The notes under the pieces are model-generated. The model ran no database searches. It saw only the letters and a list, made by a program, of their open reading frames with translations, and was not told the origin of the DNA. A DNA stretch of 64,000 nucleotides, from the NCBI GenBank assembly GCA_963816535.1, contig CAWFKW010000002.1, forward strand, positions 1-64,000, read 5' to 3'. Shown here one piece after another: positions 53,265-62,321 of the stretch; position 1 is the stretch's first letter, and each line of letters begins with the position of its first letter. The DNA is from CAWFKW01 sp963816535. Its GTDB lineage: Bacteria > Bacteroidota > Ignavibacteria > Tepidaquicellales > OLB5. Both the position numbers and the translations under genes were made by a program.

Positions 53265-54719
53265 ATGTCTGAAAACAGAGCAATTACTGTAGCTTACGGC
53301 GATGGAATAGGCCCCGAAATTATGGAAGCAACGCTGGAAATCATAAAAGCGGCCGGAGCAAAGATAGATATAGAAGTTATAGAGATAGGCGAAAAAGTTT
53401 ACCAAAGGGGCAACACAGCGGGCATCGAGCCAAGCGCGTGGGACTCACTGCTTCGTACAAAAGTCTTTCTCAAAGCTCCTATCACAACTCCCCAGGGCGG
53501 CGGGTACAAAAGCCTGAATGTTACGACGAGAAAAACACTCGGGCTGTATGCAAACGTAAGGCCATGCGTTTCATACTTTCCTTATGTTGAAACCAAGCAC
53601 CCTGTTATGGACTTAGTTATCATCCGTGAAAACGAAGAGGACCTGTACGCGGGAATTGAATATAAACAATCTGACCAGGTAATGTCGGGGCTCAAATTAA
53701 TTACAGTGCCCGGCTCAGAGAAAATTATCCGATATGCATTTGAATATGCCCGCGCCAACGGAAGAAAGAAAGTAACCTGCTTCATGAAGGATAACATCAT
53801 GAAATTTACCGACGGGTTGTTCCATAAAGTGTTTGATAAAATTGGCGAAGAATATCCTGACGTTGAAAAAGAAAGCTGGATAGTCGATATAGGCGCCGCC
53901 AAGCTTGCAACTTCGCCTGAATCATTTGATGTGATTGTAACGCAAAATCTGTATGGCGATATTTTATCTGATGTAACCGCGCAGATGACAGGTTCAGTCG
54001 GACTTGCCGGCTCGGCAAACATTGGCGATAAGTGCGCGATGTTCGAAGCCATACACGGCTCGGCGCCAAGGCGCGCGGGGCAGAATCTTGCAAATCCATC
54101 GGGCTTGTTGCTCGGGGCGGTAATGATGCTGGCGCATATTGGCCAGCCGGAAGTTGCCACGAAGGTGCACAACGCGTGGCTGAAAACAATGGAAGACGGC
54201 GTTCATACATACGACCTGTATAAACCAAATAACAGCAAAGAGAAAGTCGGCACGAAAGAATTTTCTAAGGCGGTAGTTGCAAGGCTCGGGCAAAAACCAT
54301 CTAAGCTGAAGGAAGTATCGTACAAGAGCTTTGAGGTTAAGTCGTATCCCTCGTATGATTATCAGAATATTAAAAAAGCTAAAAAGGAATTGGTCGGGAT
54401 TGATGTGTTTGTTCACTGGACGGACGGAAAATCCAAAGAGCTTGGCGATAAAATGAAAGATACGGCAATTAACGGAATGAAGCTTGTTACAGTTTCAAAC
54501 CGCGGCGTAAAAGTATGGCCGGGCAGCATGGAAGAGACATTTTGCGTAGACCAGTGGATATGCCGCTTTCAGTCGGTTAAAGACGGCGGAACTTTAACGC
54601 ATGATCAAATTATCGCGCAGCTTCAGAGCATCTCTAATGCGGGATTTGATTTTGTCAAAACCGAGGGACTATATACTTTTGACGGCGTCGCAGGATTTAC
54701 ACTCTCGCAGGGACAGTAG
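53265..54719 (+). CDS. icd: Isocitrate dehydrogenase (long form)
   Basis: 484 residues. The first 340 form the IDH/IPMDH core: YGDGIGPEIM, substrate binding SLNVTTRKTLGLYANVRPC, REN(E)EDLYAGIEYK, TQNLYGDILSD and the cofactor region FEAIHGSAPRRAGQNLANPSGLL. The extra C-terminal domain of about 130 residues (IDVFVHWTDGKSKELGDKM ... FDGVAGFTLSQGQ) is typical of the Thermus/Rickettsia-type enzyme. It converts isocitrate to 2-oxoglutarate in the TCA cycle; NADP use is usual in this group but not provable here. A terminator follows. Confidence 0.93.
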   Translation: MSENRAITVAYGDGIGPEIMEATLEIIKAAGAKIDIEVIEIGEKVYQRGNTAGIEPSAWDSLLRTKVFLKAPITTPQGGGYKSLNVTTRKTLGLYANVRPCVSYFPYVETKHPVMDLVIIRENEEDLYAGIEYKQSDQVMSGLKLITVPGSEKIIRYAFEYARANGRKKVTCFMKDNIMKFTDGLFHKVFDKIGEEYPDVEKESWIVDIGAAKLATSPESFDVIVTQNLYGDILSDVTAQMTGSVGLAGSANIGDKCAMFEAIHGSAPRRAGQNLANPSGLLLGAVMMLAHIGQPEVATKVHNAWLKTMEDGVHTYDLYKPNNSKEKVGTKEFSKAVVARLGQKPSKLKEVSYKSFEVKSYPSYDYQNIKKAKKELVGIDVFVHWTDGKSKELGDKMKDTAINGMKLVTVSNRGVKVWPGSMEETFCVDQWICRFQSVKDGGTLTHDQIIAQLQSISNAGFDFVKTEGLYTFDGVAGFTLSQGQ

Positions 54720-54749
54720 ATTTTTTAAAAATTCGTACAGAACAATTTG

Positions 54750-54789
54750 ACCCATCTATAGTTTTACAATAACATTAGATGGGTTTTGA
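54750..54789 (+). terminator. Probable terminator after icd
   Basis: Stem ACCCATCTA / TAGATGGGT with a 17-nt loop, followed by TTTGATTTG, 31 bp after the stop. Confidence 0.6.
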
Positions 54790-54850
54790 TTTGTAACTCG
54801 AAACACTGCATTAGGAGCAACCGATGATAGCTATTTGAGTTAAAGTCCGG

Positions 54851-54883
54851 CGAAACTTCGTTTCGCATCCGAACAGCGTTCGG
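54851..54883. repeat. Two adjacent hairpins
   Basis: CGAAAC-TTC-GTTTCG (54851-54865) and CCGAAC-AGC-GTTCGG (54869-54883), followed by ATTTACGACAGCC, whose inverse form occurs at about 5109-5129. Confidence 0.6.
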
Positions 54884-54921
54884 ATTTACGACAGCCAAAC
54901 TGCTCATGATATTCGTAAAAC

Positions 54922-54950
54922 GGGCGGACACATAGGTCCGCCCCTACAGA
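54922..54950. repeat. 29-bp dispersed hairpin repeat, copy 2
   Basis: Begins GGGCGGACACATAGG and ends CGCCCCTACAGA; two differences from 5175-5203, same orientation. Confidence 0.75.
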
Positions 54951-54971
54951 AAGCTAAATGATATTTAATTA

Positions 54972-55409
54972 ATGCATTTAAAAATTTCAACTAAAGTTGA
55001 ACAGGATTTCGAGACTGTTTTTAACAAATTCGATGTAAATTTATTCAAAAGGCTAAGGCCGAAATTCGCCGGGTTTGAAGTAAACAGGTTTGACGGCTGC
55101 GAAAAGGGCGACCAGGTGCATGTTGTATTGGATACACTTGGTTGGAAACAGGAGTGGAAGGCGCTAATTACAGAAAAAACTGTAACTAATAATGAAATTT
55201 ATTTCATTGATGAAGGGTTACAGTTACCAAAGCCGTTAAAAACATGGCGGCACAGGCATGTAATATCAAAATTCATTGATAGTAGCATAATTATTGATAA
55301 TATTGCATATAGCACAAGTAATGTTTTTTTAGATATTTTGCTGTTTCCGCTTTTTTATTTCCAGTTTTTTATGAGAAGAAGCGTGTATAAGTCATATTTT
55401 GAGAAATAG
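54972..55409 (+). CDS. SRPBCC (START-like) ligand-binding protein
   Basis: 145 residues. It shows the order of the START/Bet v1-like fold: MHLKISTKVEQDFETVFNKF at the start, DQVHVVLDTLGWKQEWKALITEKTV, then a long C-terminal helix LFPLFYFQFFMRRSVYKSYF. No catalytic residue can be named. It begins the run SRPBCC-GNAT-pdxH with gaps of 10 and 0 bp, so it is probably the first gene of an operon. Confidence 0.65.
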   Translation: MHLKISTKVEQDFETVFNKFDVNLFKRLRPKFAGFEVNRFDGCEKGDQVHVVLDTLGWKQEWKALITEKTVTNNEIYFIDEGLQLPKPLKTWRHRHVISKFIDSSIIIDNIAYSTSNVFLDILLFPLFYFQFFMRRSVYKSYFEK

Positions 55410-55419
55410 ACCCTAAAAT

Positions 55420-55818
55420 ATGGTAATAACATATAAGGTTAACTCAAAGATTGAACCTCATCAGCTGGCTGAGGTATTCCGCGCATCCGGTATCCGGAGG
55501 CCCGTGGATGACCTGAACAGGCTGAAAAAAATGATTGATAGCGCTAACCTTACTGTAACTGCATGGGACGGAGATAAGTTAGTAGGAGTTGCAAGGGCTT
55601 TAACTGACTACAGCTACTGCTGCTATTTATCTGACCTAGCCGTTGATAAACAATATCAGCGGCAGGGAATCGGGCACGAGCTAGTAGCCGAGGTGCAGAA
55701 GCTGATTGGAGATGAATCGATGCTGCTTTTGGTTTCCGCAGCCGAGGCGATGGATTATTATCCGAAAATAGGGTTTGATAAAATTGACAACGCATTTATG
55801 ATACCCAGAAAAAAATAA
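55420..55818 (+). CDS. GNAT-family N-acetyltransferase
   Basis: 132 residues. The acetyl-CoA binding motif A is CYLSDLAVDKQYQRQGIGHELVAEVQ (Q/R-x-x-G-x-G), followed by LLLVSAAEAMDYYPKIGFDKI. It transfers an acetyl group to an unknown amine. It starts 10 bp after the SRPBCC gene and ends immediately before the pdxH start codon. Confidence 0.85.
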   Translation: MVITYKVNSKIEPHQLAEVFRASGIRRPVDDLNRLKKMIDSANLTVTAWDGDKLVGVARALTDYSYCCYLSDLAVDKQYQRQGIGHELVAEVQKLIGDESMLLLVSAAEAMDYYPKIGFDKIDNAFMIPRKK

Positions 55819-56463
55819 ATGATAGCGAAGGATGAAATCAGAAATCTGCGAAGGCAATATACGAAGAAGTCACTATCGGCAGGAAGCGTAAGCCGGGACC
55901 CGTACAAACAGTTCACAAAATGGTTTGAAGAAGTTTTAAAATCAGGGTTCCTTGAACCCAACGCCGTGACCCTTGCAACAGCCGCCAAAGACGGAAAACC
56001 ATCTGTAAGAGTTGTGCTTCTTAAGGAATTTGACGACAAGGGATTTGTATTTTATTCAAACTACAAAAGCCGGAAGGGAAAGGAGCTTGATTCAAACCCT
56101 TATGGGGCTCTTTTATTCTATTGGGATAAGCTTGAAAGGCAGATCAGGATAGAAGGCAGGGTTGAGAAAGTATCAAAATCCCAAAGCGAAGATTATTTCA
56201 AAACGCGTCCGTATAAAAGCAGGGTAGGCGCGTGGGCTTCAAACCAAAGCGGCGTAATCGAGAGCCGTTCAGTAATAATAAGAGAATTTCTGAAATACCT
56301 GGTCAAGTTCGGAAAGAACGTCCCGCTGCCTCCAACATGGGGCGGATACAGGCTGATGCCCAGTTATTTTGAGTTCTGGCAGGGAAGGCCAAACAGGCTT
56401 CATGACAGGATCTGCTACACAAAACTCAGAACAGGCTGGAAAATAGAGCGCCTGGCTCCATAA
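55819..56463 (+). CDS. pdxH: Pyridoxamine 5'-phosphate oxidase
   Basis: 214 residues. PLP/FMN-binding motifs: VTLATAAKDGKPSVRVVLLKEFDDKGFVFYSNYKSRKGKEL, and the C-terminal signature FEFWQGRPNRLHDR. It oxidises PNP or PMP to pyridoxal phosphate with FMN and O2, which implies at least occasional access to oxygen. PLP is the cofactor of GlyA in this window. Start codon directly after the GNAT stop. Confidence 0.95.
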   Translation: MIAKDEIRNLRRQYTKKSLSAGSVSRDPYKQFTKWFEEVLKSGFLEPNAVTLATAAKDGKPSVRVVLLKEFDDKGFVFYSNYKSRKGKELDSNPYGALLFYWDKLERQIRIEGRVEKVSKSQSEDYFKTRPYKSRVGAWASNQSGVIESRSVIIREFLKYLVKFGKNVPLPPTWGGYRLMPSYFEFWQGRPNRLHDRICYTKLRTGWKIERLAP

Positions 56464-56531
56464 ATAACTCACACAACGCCTAACGATAATATACGCGGGC
56501 CGCTTTAACAAATCTTATAACAGGAGAATCT

Positions 56532-57047
56532 ATGGGAAAAAGAATATTACCGATAGCCCTGGTTTTACTAACATTCGCTTCGGCATCGTACAGCCAGTGG
56601 CCGGGTTATTTTTACGCATTTGAGCTTAAAGATTCCGACGGCAAAACAATAGACTCAAATAACACGATCTATAAAATGACCGCAGTCCCCTGCTGCACAA
56701 CAATTGTAACCGGGATAACAATCTGCAACGGCAACATGACCTGGCATTTTTACGCAGGCGGGAATAAAGACCTTGATAAGACTAATTCTCTGAAAATTGA
56801 AAAGAAGGATAACGGAACCGCTGTGGAGACGATGGTGATCGAATTTCCGCCGACCCTCTCGGGCGGGAACGAGAAATTTTACAGGGATCTGTACTTAGGG
56901 ACTCTGAATTTTAAAGACGGAACGTACGTTGTTCAGCTCCCGAAAACTGACGATGAATGGGACGCTCTGCCGGAAATGAAAGAAAAAATCTGCAGGCTAT
57001 CTTACGCCGTTTCTTTATATTACGATATAAGTAAATTTCAGAAATAG
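56532..57047 (+). CDS. Hypothetical secreted protein
   Basis: 171 residues with ribosome site AGGAG and signal peptide MGKRILPIALVLLTFASASYSQ. Cysteines CC and C in AVPCCTTIVTGITICNG may form disulphides. No family recognised; predicted mostly beta. Converges with the helical pair at 57062 with 14 bp between the stops. Confidence 0.55.
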   Translation: MGKRILPIALVLLTFASASYSQWPGYFYAFELKDSDGKTIDSNNTIYKMTAVPCCTTIVTGITICNGNMTWHFYAGGNKDLDKTNSLKIEKKDNGTAVETMVIEFPPTLSGGNEKFYRDLYLGTLNFKDGTYVVQLPKTDDEWDALPEMKEKICRLSYAVSLYYDISKFQK

Positions 57048-57061
57048 CCGACCTGAGCGAA

Positions 57062-58522
57062 TCAACCCGCGGTCTTTGAATTAAACTTCGCCTCAAGTTC
57101 GCTTATTTTATCCAGCATCCAGGTCTTGTGATAAAAGTTCTCTCCCTGCTCCATTTGTTTTCTCATTACATCCAGGTCAAGCTCATCAGCCTTATGCCTG
57201 ATAGAGCTAAGCCTGCCAAGATATTTCAAGAAATTTGAATAATGCAGCTTTCTGAACTCAGGGATCATTTTGTTGTTAGCCAGCGTTCTTTTAAAAGCGT
57301 CAAGTAGCGAGTTAAGCGAATCATCCCAGTCCAGTTCATAGTACAGCCTTGATTGTAGCATGCGCACATCCATTTTCATATACAGCTGGTCCGTCTTGAC
57401 TTTTGACAGGCGTTCAAGCGCTTTCTCGAAATTTTTCTGATCTGTTTCAAACATTGCCACGGAGAAATTATAGATTGACTCTCTGCTGTCAGCGCTCAGC
57501 TCGTTTTTATATTTCTCAATGAATTCACTGATAAACTTATGTTCCTTCAGCCTGCAGCCCACGTTAACAACGCTTGTATAAAAACCTGCCGACATTGCGC
57601 CGTTGGTTTTATAAATTCCTTTCTTAAGTTCCAGTATATATATTTCAAAATTCTCTTTTAGGAAATTATAATTGCCCGATCTTACTTTCCTGGTACAGTA
57701 ATTTTCAAGATTTATGTAAAGGTCTTCTATGCTTTCGCCAAGGATAGCTTCATGTTTTAGAACAAGCTCCTTAAGCCTGAAATAATACTCTTCGGCTTCA
57801 GGCTTCAGCAGCGCCATCGCGGCATTGTAATATATCGTTATAATCGGCGCATTTTCGAACAGTTCCGGCGAAAAATTACCGAGCATATTCTCGAACAATT
57901 CCATATTGATCTGGACGTTCAGAATATGATACGTGTTCAGGGTGCTGGTATAGAATTTCAGGAAATTGATCAGGTAAGAGTAAGTTAAGTGATTGAACCG
58001 GGTTTCCAGGTTTTCGCGCGTCATATATTTATCGTACTTATCCGAATGAATTTTCGCCATATAGTCAAAATGCTGGGTTGCCAGGTCAAAGCTGTCGAGA
58101 TAGTACTTTTCATCCCTGGAAGAAATTTTATCCATCCCGTTTTTTATTTCGTCGTATGTCTTTTCAAATTCCTTGAAGAGATTCCTCTCATTAAATTCTG
58201 CAAGGAGGTGTTTTTTGTAAGCAAGCTCATTTCTTGTATACCTGGAGTAAGCAAGAAATTTTTCGACAACTTCATAAAGGTAAAACATAAGAAGCCGCAT
58301 GCTGCTATCCTTATACTTTTCTCCCGGGAACAGTTTCGCGTACACGTTCTCTTTGCTCAGCTTGTCGCTATCCAGGGCCGGGTAATATTTCCTGATAATC
58401 TCGAAAAGCTTAATTACGTTTTTGTTCTTATTAAAGAAAGGCGAGTTTACAAATTCCGCGAGCTCTTTCATTTCTTTTGCCGATAGAGCGTTTATAGCCT
58501 CGATCAGATTGCTTTTTAACAT
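57062..58522 (-). CDS. Helical repeat-like protein, paralog 2 of a pair
   Basis: 486 residues, predicted almost entirely helical (TPR- or alpha-solenoid-like), no signal peptide or membrane segment. The N-terminus MLKSNLIEAINALSAKEMKE then EFVNSPFFNKNKNVIKLF is nearly the same in the upstream paralog, as are the region YKDSSMRLLMFYLYEVVEKFLAYSRY and the C-terminal KLHYSNFLKYLGRL. Its ATG overlaps the stop of the upstream gene by 7 bp, so the pair is translationally coupled. Not a family I can name; a scaffold or regulatory role is only a guess. Confidence 0.7.
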   Translation of the reverse strand: MLKSNLIEAINALSAKEMKELAEFVNSPFFNKNKNVIKLFEIIRKYYPALDSDKLSKENVYAKLFPGEKYKDSSMRLLMFYLYEVVEKFLAYSRYTRNELAYKKHLLAEFNERNLFKEFEKTYDEIKNGMDKISSRDEKYYLDSFDLATQHFDYMAKIHSDKYDKYMTRENLETRFNHLTYSYLINFLKFYTSTLNTYHILNVQINMELFENMLGNFSPELFENAPIITIYYNAAMALLKPEAEEYYFRLKELVLKHEAILGESIEDLYINLENYCTRKVRSGNYNFLKENFEIYILELKKGIYKTNGAMSAGFYTSVVNVGCRLKEHKFISEFIEKYKNELSADSRESIYNFSVAMFETDQKNFEKALERLSKVKTDQLYMKMDVRMLQSRLYYELDWDDSLNSLLDAFKRTLANNKMIPEFRKLHYSNFLKYLGRLSSIRHKADELDLDVMRKQMEQGENFYHKTWMLDKISELEAKFNSKTAG

Positions 58523-59988
58523 TTTTTAATTATTTTTTCAAGTTCTTTGATCTTTTCATTAAGCCAGTCTCTTTCCATGATATTAGATTCCTTATCAAAA
58601 TCAAGCCTTAATTCCTCAAGATCGTTTTTGTCCATGCATTCGGTCAGCTTAGCCGTTCTTACAAAGTACTTAAGGAAGTTCGACATCCGTTCGAACCTGA
58701 CATCTGAGTAGAACGATTTGTTTTTGCTCAGGAAATGCCTGTATGAATCAGCCAAAAAATACGCCTGGCTGAACATCGACAGTTCGTAATATGTAATAAG
58801 AGACAAGTCCCGCACCGCCGTTTTATATTGTATATTCTTAATGGACGTGATCTTACTGAGATACTTTAAAGCCGCGGCAAAATTTTTCTTTGCGAAACTC
58901 ACCTTTGCCAGGGAAAAATTCATTACAGTCGCGCGGTTATCAGGGGATATTTCGTTCTTGAATTTATCTATGAATTCCTCAGCCCATTTATATTCATTGA
59001 CGAGTAATGCGACCAAAATGATCCCCCCAAACATAATATCGTCAAAATATACGTCTGAAGAACCTTTATAGACATTCTCAGAAAGAGCAATTTTATATAA
59101 TTCAAAACGCTCTCTTTTGAATTTCTCCTCGCCTTCGTAGATGCGCTCCACAAGATACTGGTTAAGGATATTATGAAGGCTGTATCTTTCATCCCTGCTA
59201 AGGGATGTTTTCTCATTCACAAGCATTTCTTTAAGTTTGTCATAGTACCTGTGGTCGTTGTTTTTAAGCAAAAGGAACTCATAAAGCTGAAGCTTTATAA
59301 CGGGGTTGCTTTTTAGCTCCGTGTCTTCTTTATCAAGGTAACTGACGACAAAATCCAGGAACCTCTGGTTGTATTCTATCTTGTGGAATTGGGACTTGGC
59401 CACAACAAAGACATATTTGCTCAATATCCTGATAAGGTACGCCCGGTTTATATAATCCATGCTGCTGAAAATACTTTCATCCGAGTAGTCTTTAAAATCT
59501 TTGCTCTTGTATCTCCTCCAATTATAATAATCAAGCTTAATATTTTCCAGCTGTGATTTATAGTGATAGTAATTGTATCCTTTATAACCAGACTCTTCAA
59601 ATTCTTTTTCCAGTTCTGAAAGGGTTTTAAGAAACGCCTTTTCAAGTTTTCTCGCGTTAAGTTCTTCGAGAAGATTTATCTTTAGTTTCCCTTCTTTTTT
59701 CCTGTAGTTATTATAACTTAAATATTCCTCCGCCTGCTTCTGCAGTCTGAACATAAGCGTTCTCATATATCCATCGTTATATTTTCCCTTTCCGAAAATC
59801 TTTGAAAAGACGTATTCCTTCTCAAGCTTTTTGCTGTCAAACTCAGGAAAGTATTTTTTAAGGTAGTTGAAAAGTCTAATTACATTGATGTTCTTATTAA
59901 AAAAAGGCGAGCAGACAAATTCACCCAGCTCTTTCATTTCACCGGCGGTAAATTTACCTAATAATTCCAGTAAGTTGCTATTCAACAT
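58516..59988 (-). CDS. Helical repeat-like protein, paralog 1 of a pair
   Basis: 490 residues from ATG 59988 (MLNSNLLELLGKFTAGEMKE); the frame runs 14 codons further up, but this start aligns with the paralog. Shares EFVCSPFFNKNINVIRLFNYLKKYFPEFDS, YNDGYMRTLMFRLQKQAEEYLSYNNY and MSNFLKYFVRT with the downstream gene. Cytoplasmic, helix-rich, lysine- and tyrosine-rich. Function unknown. Divergent from the sorting-domain gene at 60368, with a promoter-bearing gap between them. Confidence 0.7.
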   Translation of the reverse strand: MLNSNLLELLGKFTAGEMKELGEFVCSPFFNKNINVIRLFNYLKKYFPEFDSKKLEKEYVFSKIFGKGKYNDGYMRTLMFRLQKQAEEYLSYNNYRKKEGKLKINLLEELNARKLEKAFLKTLSELEKEFEESGYKGYNYYHYKSQLENIKLDYYNWRRYKSKDFKDYSDESIFSSMDYINRAYLIRILSKYVFVVAKSQFHKIEYNQRFLDFVVSYLDKEDTELKSNPVIKLQLYEFLLLKNNDHRYYDKLKEMLVNEKTSLSRDERYSLHNILNQYLVERIYEGEEKFKRERFELYKIALSENVYKGSSDVYFDDIMFGGIILVALLVNEYKWAEEFIDKFKNEISPDNRATVMNFSLAKVSFAKKNFAAALKYLSKITSIKNIQYKTAVRDLSLITYYELSMFSQAYFLADSYRHFLSKNKSFYSDVRFERMSNFLKYFVRTAKLTECMDKNDLEELRLDFDKESNIMERDWLNEKIKELEKIIKKC

Positions 59989-60280
59989 AATCACACAATA
60001 TATGAAAAAAATATCAATTTTCTGCAACAAAATTACCTGTATCTGACAGGATAAAAATGCTCATTTTTTAGAATTTTTACCATTTCCAGGCTCTCTGCAG
60101 TTCTTAATCGGCGTTTTTTTTGAAACAGAGTTCAAAATCTTTCCCTCTCTGAGTTTTCAAAACTTTTGTTCAAACATTTCCTTTGTCCAATAGCTGTTTT
60201 TTCAGTGTTTGAGAGACACTATCTCATTTTAACGCCTATTAGCTTAGCTTTGTTTCCCAAAACATAACGAAGTTCTTTTC
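59989..60280. other. Divergent intergenic region
   Basis: AT-rich, no gene seen. It serves as upstream region for the helical pair (minus) and the secreted protein (plus). T-rich runs near 60010 and 60110-60180; no clear minus-strand promoter match could be assigned. Confidence 0.5.
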
Positions 60281-60313
60281 TTTGCTCGCCATGCCTGCGC
60301 AGGACTATCTTTG
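60281..60313 (+). promoter_or_regulatory. Promoter of the secreted sorting-domain gene
   Basis: TTTG (60281-60284), 21 nt, TATCTTTG (60306-60313). Leader about 50 nt to the ATG at 60368. Clear Bacteroidota-type match. Confidence 0.75.
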
Positions 60314-60367
60314 TAGCGAAAATAATTTTAGAGAAAATTTCTTCAAACTAAAAACAGGAAAAGAAAA

Positions 60368-62272
60368 ATGAAAAACATGTTATTCGTTACAGCGCTGGTT
60401 CTGCTTATTGCAGGAACAGCGTTTTCACAGCAGAAAACCGGTGGATTTGAAACCCCCGATATGTCAAAATGGGTGGGCAGTGAAATCGGGAATCCTTACA
60501 GTCCAAAAACGATTGTTCCAAAAGACGATCTCTCGCCGCAGGTGCAGGAACTTCAGGCTCAGCTCAGGGCGGCAAAGTTATCCGGCCAGTCAAATAGATG
60601 CATTGAGATCGAGAAACAGATCGACGCATTAGTCGGAACAAGCGTTACAAAAAAGCCTGCTCCTTATCCGGGCGGTTATCGCTATGTTGGCCTACCTGTC
60701 ACTGTTGATAACGTAACAAACAACAGGTTGTTTGCAACTCCCCCGGGAACCAGCACAAAAGCAATGTGCACATATACCGAGCAAAGAGGCCTTAACTCAG
60801 GCAGAATCTGGGTTTTTGTAGGATACGGAACTGCTTCGGGTTCGCCTGACTCTATCCGCGCGTTCTTTTCAGACAATAACGGAACATCATGGACATTTCA
60901 TTCCCTTTATTGGCTTGGAAACCAGGACAAAATAAGAAACGATGAAATGGATTTGGAAGTAATTGAGCAAAACACAGGCGATAAATATATGTGGTTAGTT
61001 TACGGTATCAACGCTTCAAACGGCAAAACGCTTGATGGAATGATCATCATCGAAGAGCCTACCTCTTTCTATGTTGGCGAATGGGCATTTGCTTGGCCGG
61101 GCGAGAATTTCAGCGCTACAAACTATTTCGTTTATAAACCAAGAGTGACTTCCGATAACGCTAATTATTATACTTCAAGCAATTCATGGCTATTTGTTGC
61201 GAGCTCTTTTGACTCGTTAACTACAGGTACAACGCATTATGGAGCCCAGAAAATATGTTATGTAGTTAATCCGTTTACAACTACACCGACAATCACATAC
61301 AGGTCTACCCCGATATACTGGAACTGCACAACTACGCAGTATGATCTGCAGACTGATATTCAGTATTATCAGCATAATGGCGTTGATTCTTTATTTGTTA
61401 CCTGGACAAATTCAGCATGCAGCCCTGATTATATTTATTCTTCAAGATTCAATGAAACGCCGAATGTGAACGCACCGGGCGTGGGACCTACACTTTCGTT
61501 GGGCCAAACTACGTACGCTAAGCAATTTGCAAGAATTGCAGGCAACGGCGGAGCCGAGCTTATGATAGTTTGCAGGCAGAACTGGTCAAACAACGGCGAT
61601 TGGGATATTGCTTTCACCAAATCTGTTGACGGCGGAAACACATGGACCTATAATTTTATAGATTCCAGGACCGACGCGACAAATTATCCTCTTCAGCCTG
61701 AAATTACAGGAAAGAAGAACCCAACCGCTACAGGCGACTACAAAGTATCATATTTCGTAACAGGCTATGACAGCGTTTATACGGCATATTGCCCCGGTTC
61801 CGGCTCAAACGGATGGAGCAGCTATTCCGCAGTTAATTACGTGGCTGCATCAACAAGCGAAACAGGCCCGAAACCGACTTTCAGCAATTTCCCTAATGAC
61901 AGCTGCGTAACATTCTATCCGGAATTCGGACCTGTAAATCTCTGGGCCGCAAGGGGATGCTCAGGTACTATTATGACAGGAATTGAGAATAACACCAACC
62001 AGGTACCGGTAGGGTATAAGCTGACTCAGAATTATCCAAATCCGTTCAACCCGACCACGAACATCAAGTTCAACCTCCCATTAACGGGATATGTTAAGCT
62101 TGCTGTGTACGATGTATTGGGCAACCAGGTTGCTACGCTTATCGACGGCGAAACTGAAGGCGGAGTTCACAGCATTAACTTCGACGCTTCAAACCTCGCA
62201 AGCGGCGTCTACTTCTATAAGCTTGAGGCAAACGGCTTCAGCGACGTGAAGAAAATGATGTTAATAAAATAA
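60368..62272 (+). CDS. Secreted sialidase/BNR-like protein with sorting domain
   Basis: 634 residues. Signal peptide MKNMLFVTALVLLIAGTAFSQQ; a short helical stretch (PQVQELQAQLRAAKLSGQSN) at about 56-78; then a beta-propeller with Asp-box repeats FFSDNNGTSWTFHSL and TKSVDGGNTWTYNF. The C-terminal sorting domain NYPNPFNPTTNIKFNLPLTG ... NLASGVYFYKL ... KKMMLIK is complete and without inserted elements. Likely exported and surface-attached. No sialidase arginine triad can be confirmed, so enzymatic function is open. Own promoter and terminator. Confidence 0.85.
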   Translation: MKNMLFVTALVLLIAGTAFSQQKTGGFETPDMSKWVGSEIGNPYSPKTIVPKDDLSPQVQELQAQLRAAKLSGQSNRCIEIEKQIDALVGTSVTKKPAPYPGGYRYVGLPVTVDNVTNNRLFATPPGTSTKAMCTYTEQRGLNSGRIWVFVGYGTASGSPDSIRAFFSDNNGTSWTFHSLYWLGNQDKIRNDEMDLEVIEQNTGDKYMWLVYGINASNGKTLDGMIIIEEPTSFYVGEWAFAWPGENFSATNYFVYKPRVTSDNANYYTSSNSWLFVASSFDSLTTGTTHYGAQKICYVVNPFTTTPTITYRSTPIYWNCTTTQYDLQTDIQYYQHNGVDSLFVTWTNSACSPDYIYSSRFNETPNVNAPGVGPTLSLGQTTYAKQFARIAGNGGAELMIVCRQNWSNNGDWDIAFTKSVDGGNTWTYNFIDSRTDATNYPLQPEITGKKNPTATGDYKVSYFVTGYDSVYTAYCPGSGSNGWSSYSAVNYVAASTSETGPKPTFSNFPNDSCVTFYPEFGPVNLWAARGCSGTIMTGIENNTNQVPVGYKLTQNYPNPFNPTTNIKFNLPLTGYVKLAVYDVLGNQVATLIDGETEGGVHSINFDASNLASGVYFYKLEANGFSDVKKMMLIK

Positions 62273-62287
62273 AACAAATTTTAATCG

Positions 62288-62314
62288 GGGCAGGTAACGC
62301 TACCTGCCCTGTTT
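62288..62314 (+). terminator. Intrinsic terminator
   Basis: GGGCAGGTA-ACGC-TACCTGCCC followed by TGTTTATTT, 15 bp after the stop. Confidence 0.85.
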
Positions 62315-62321
62315 ATTTCAA

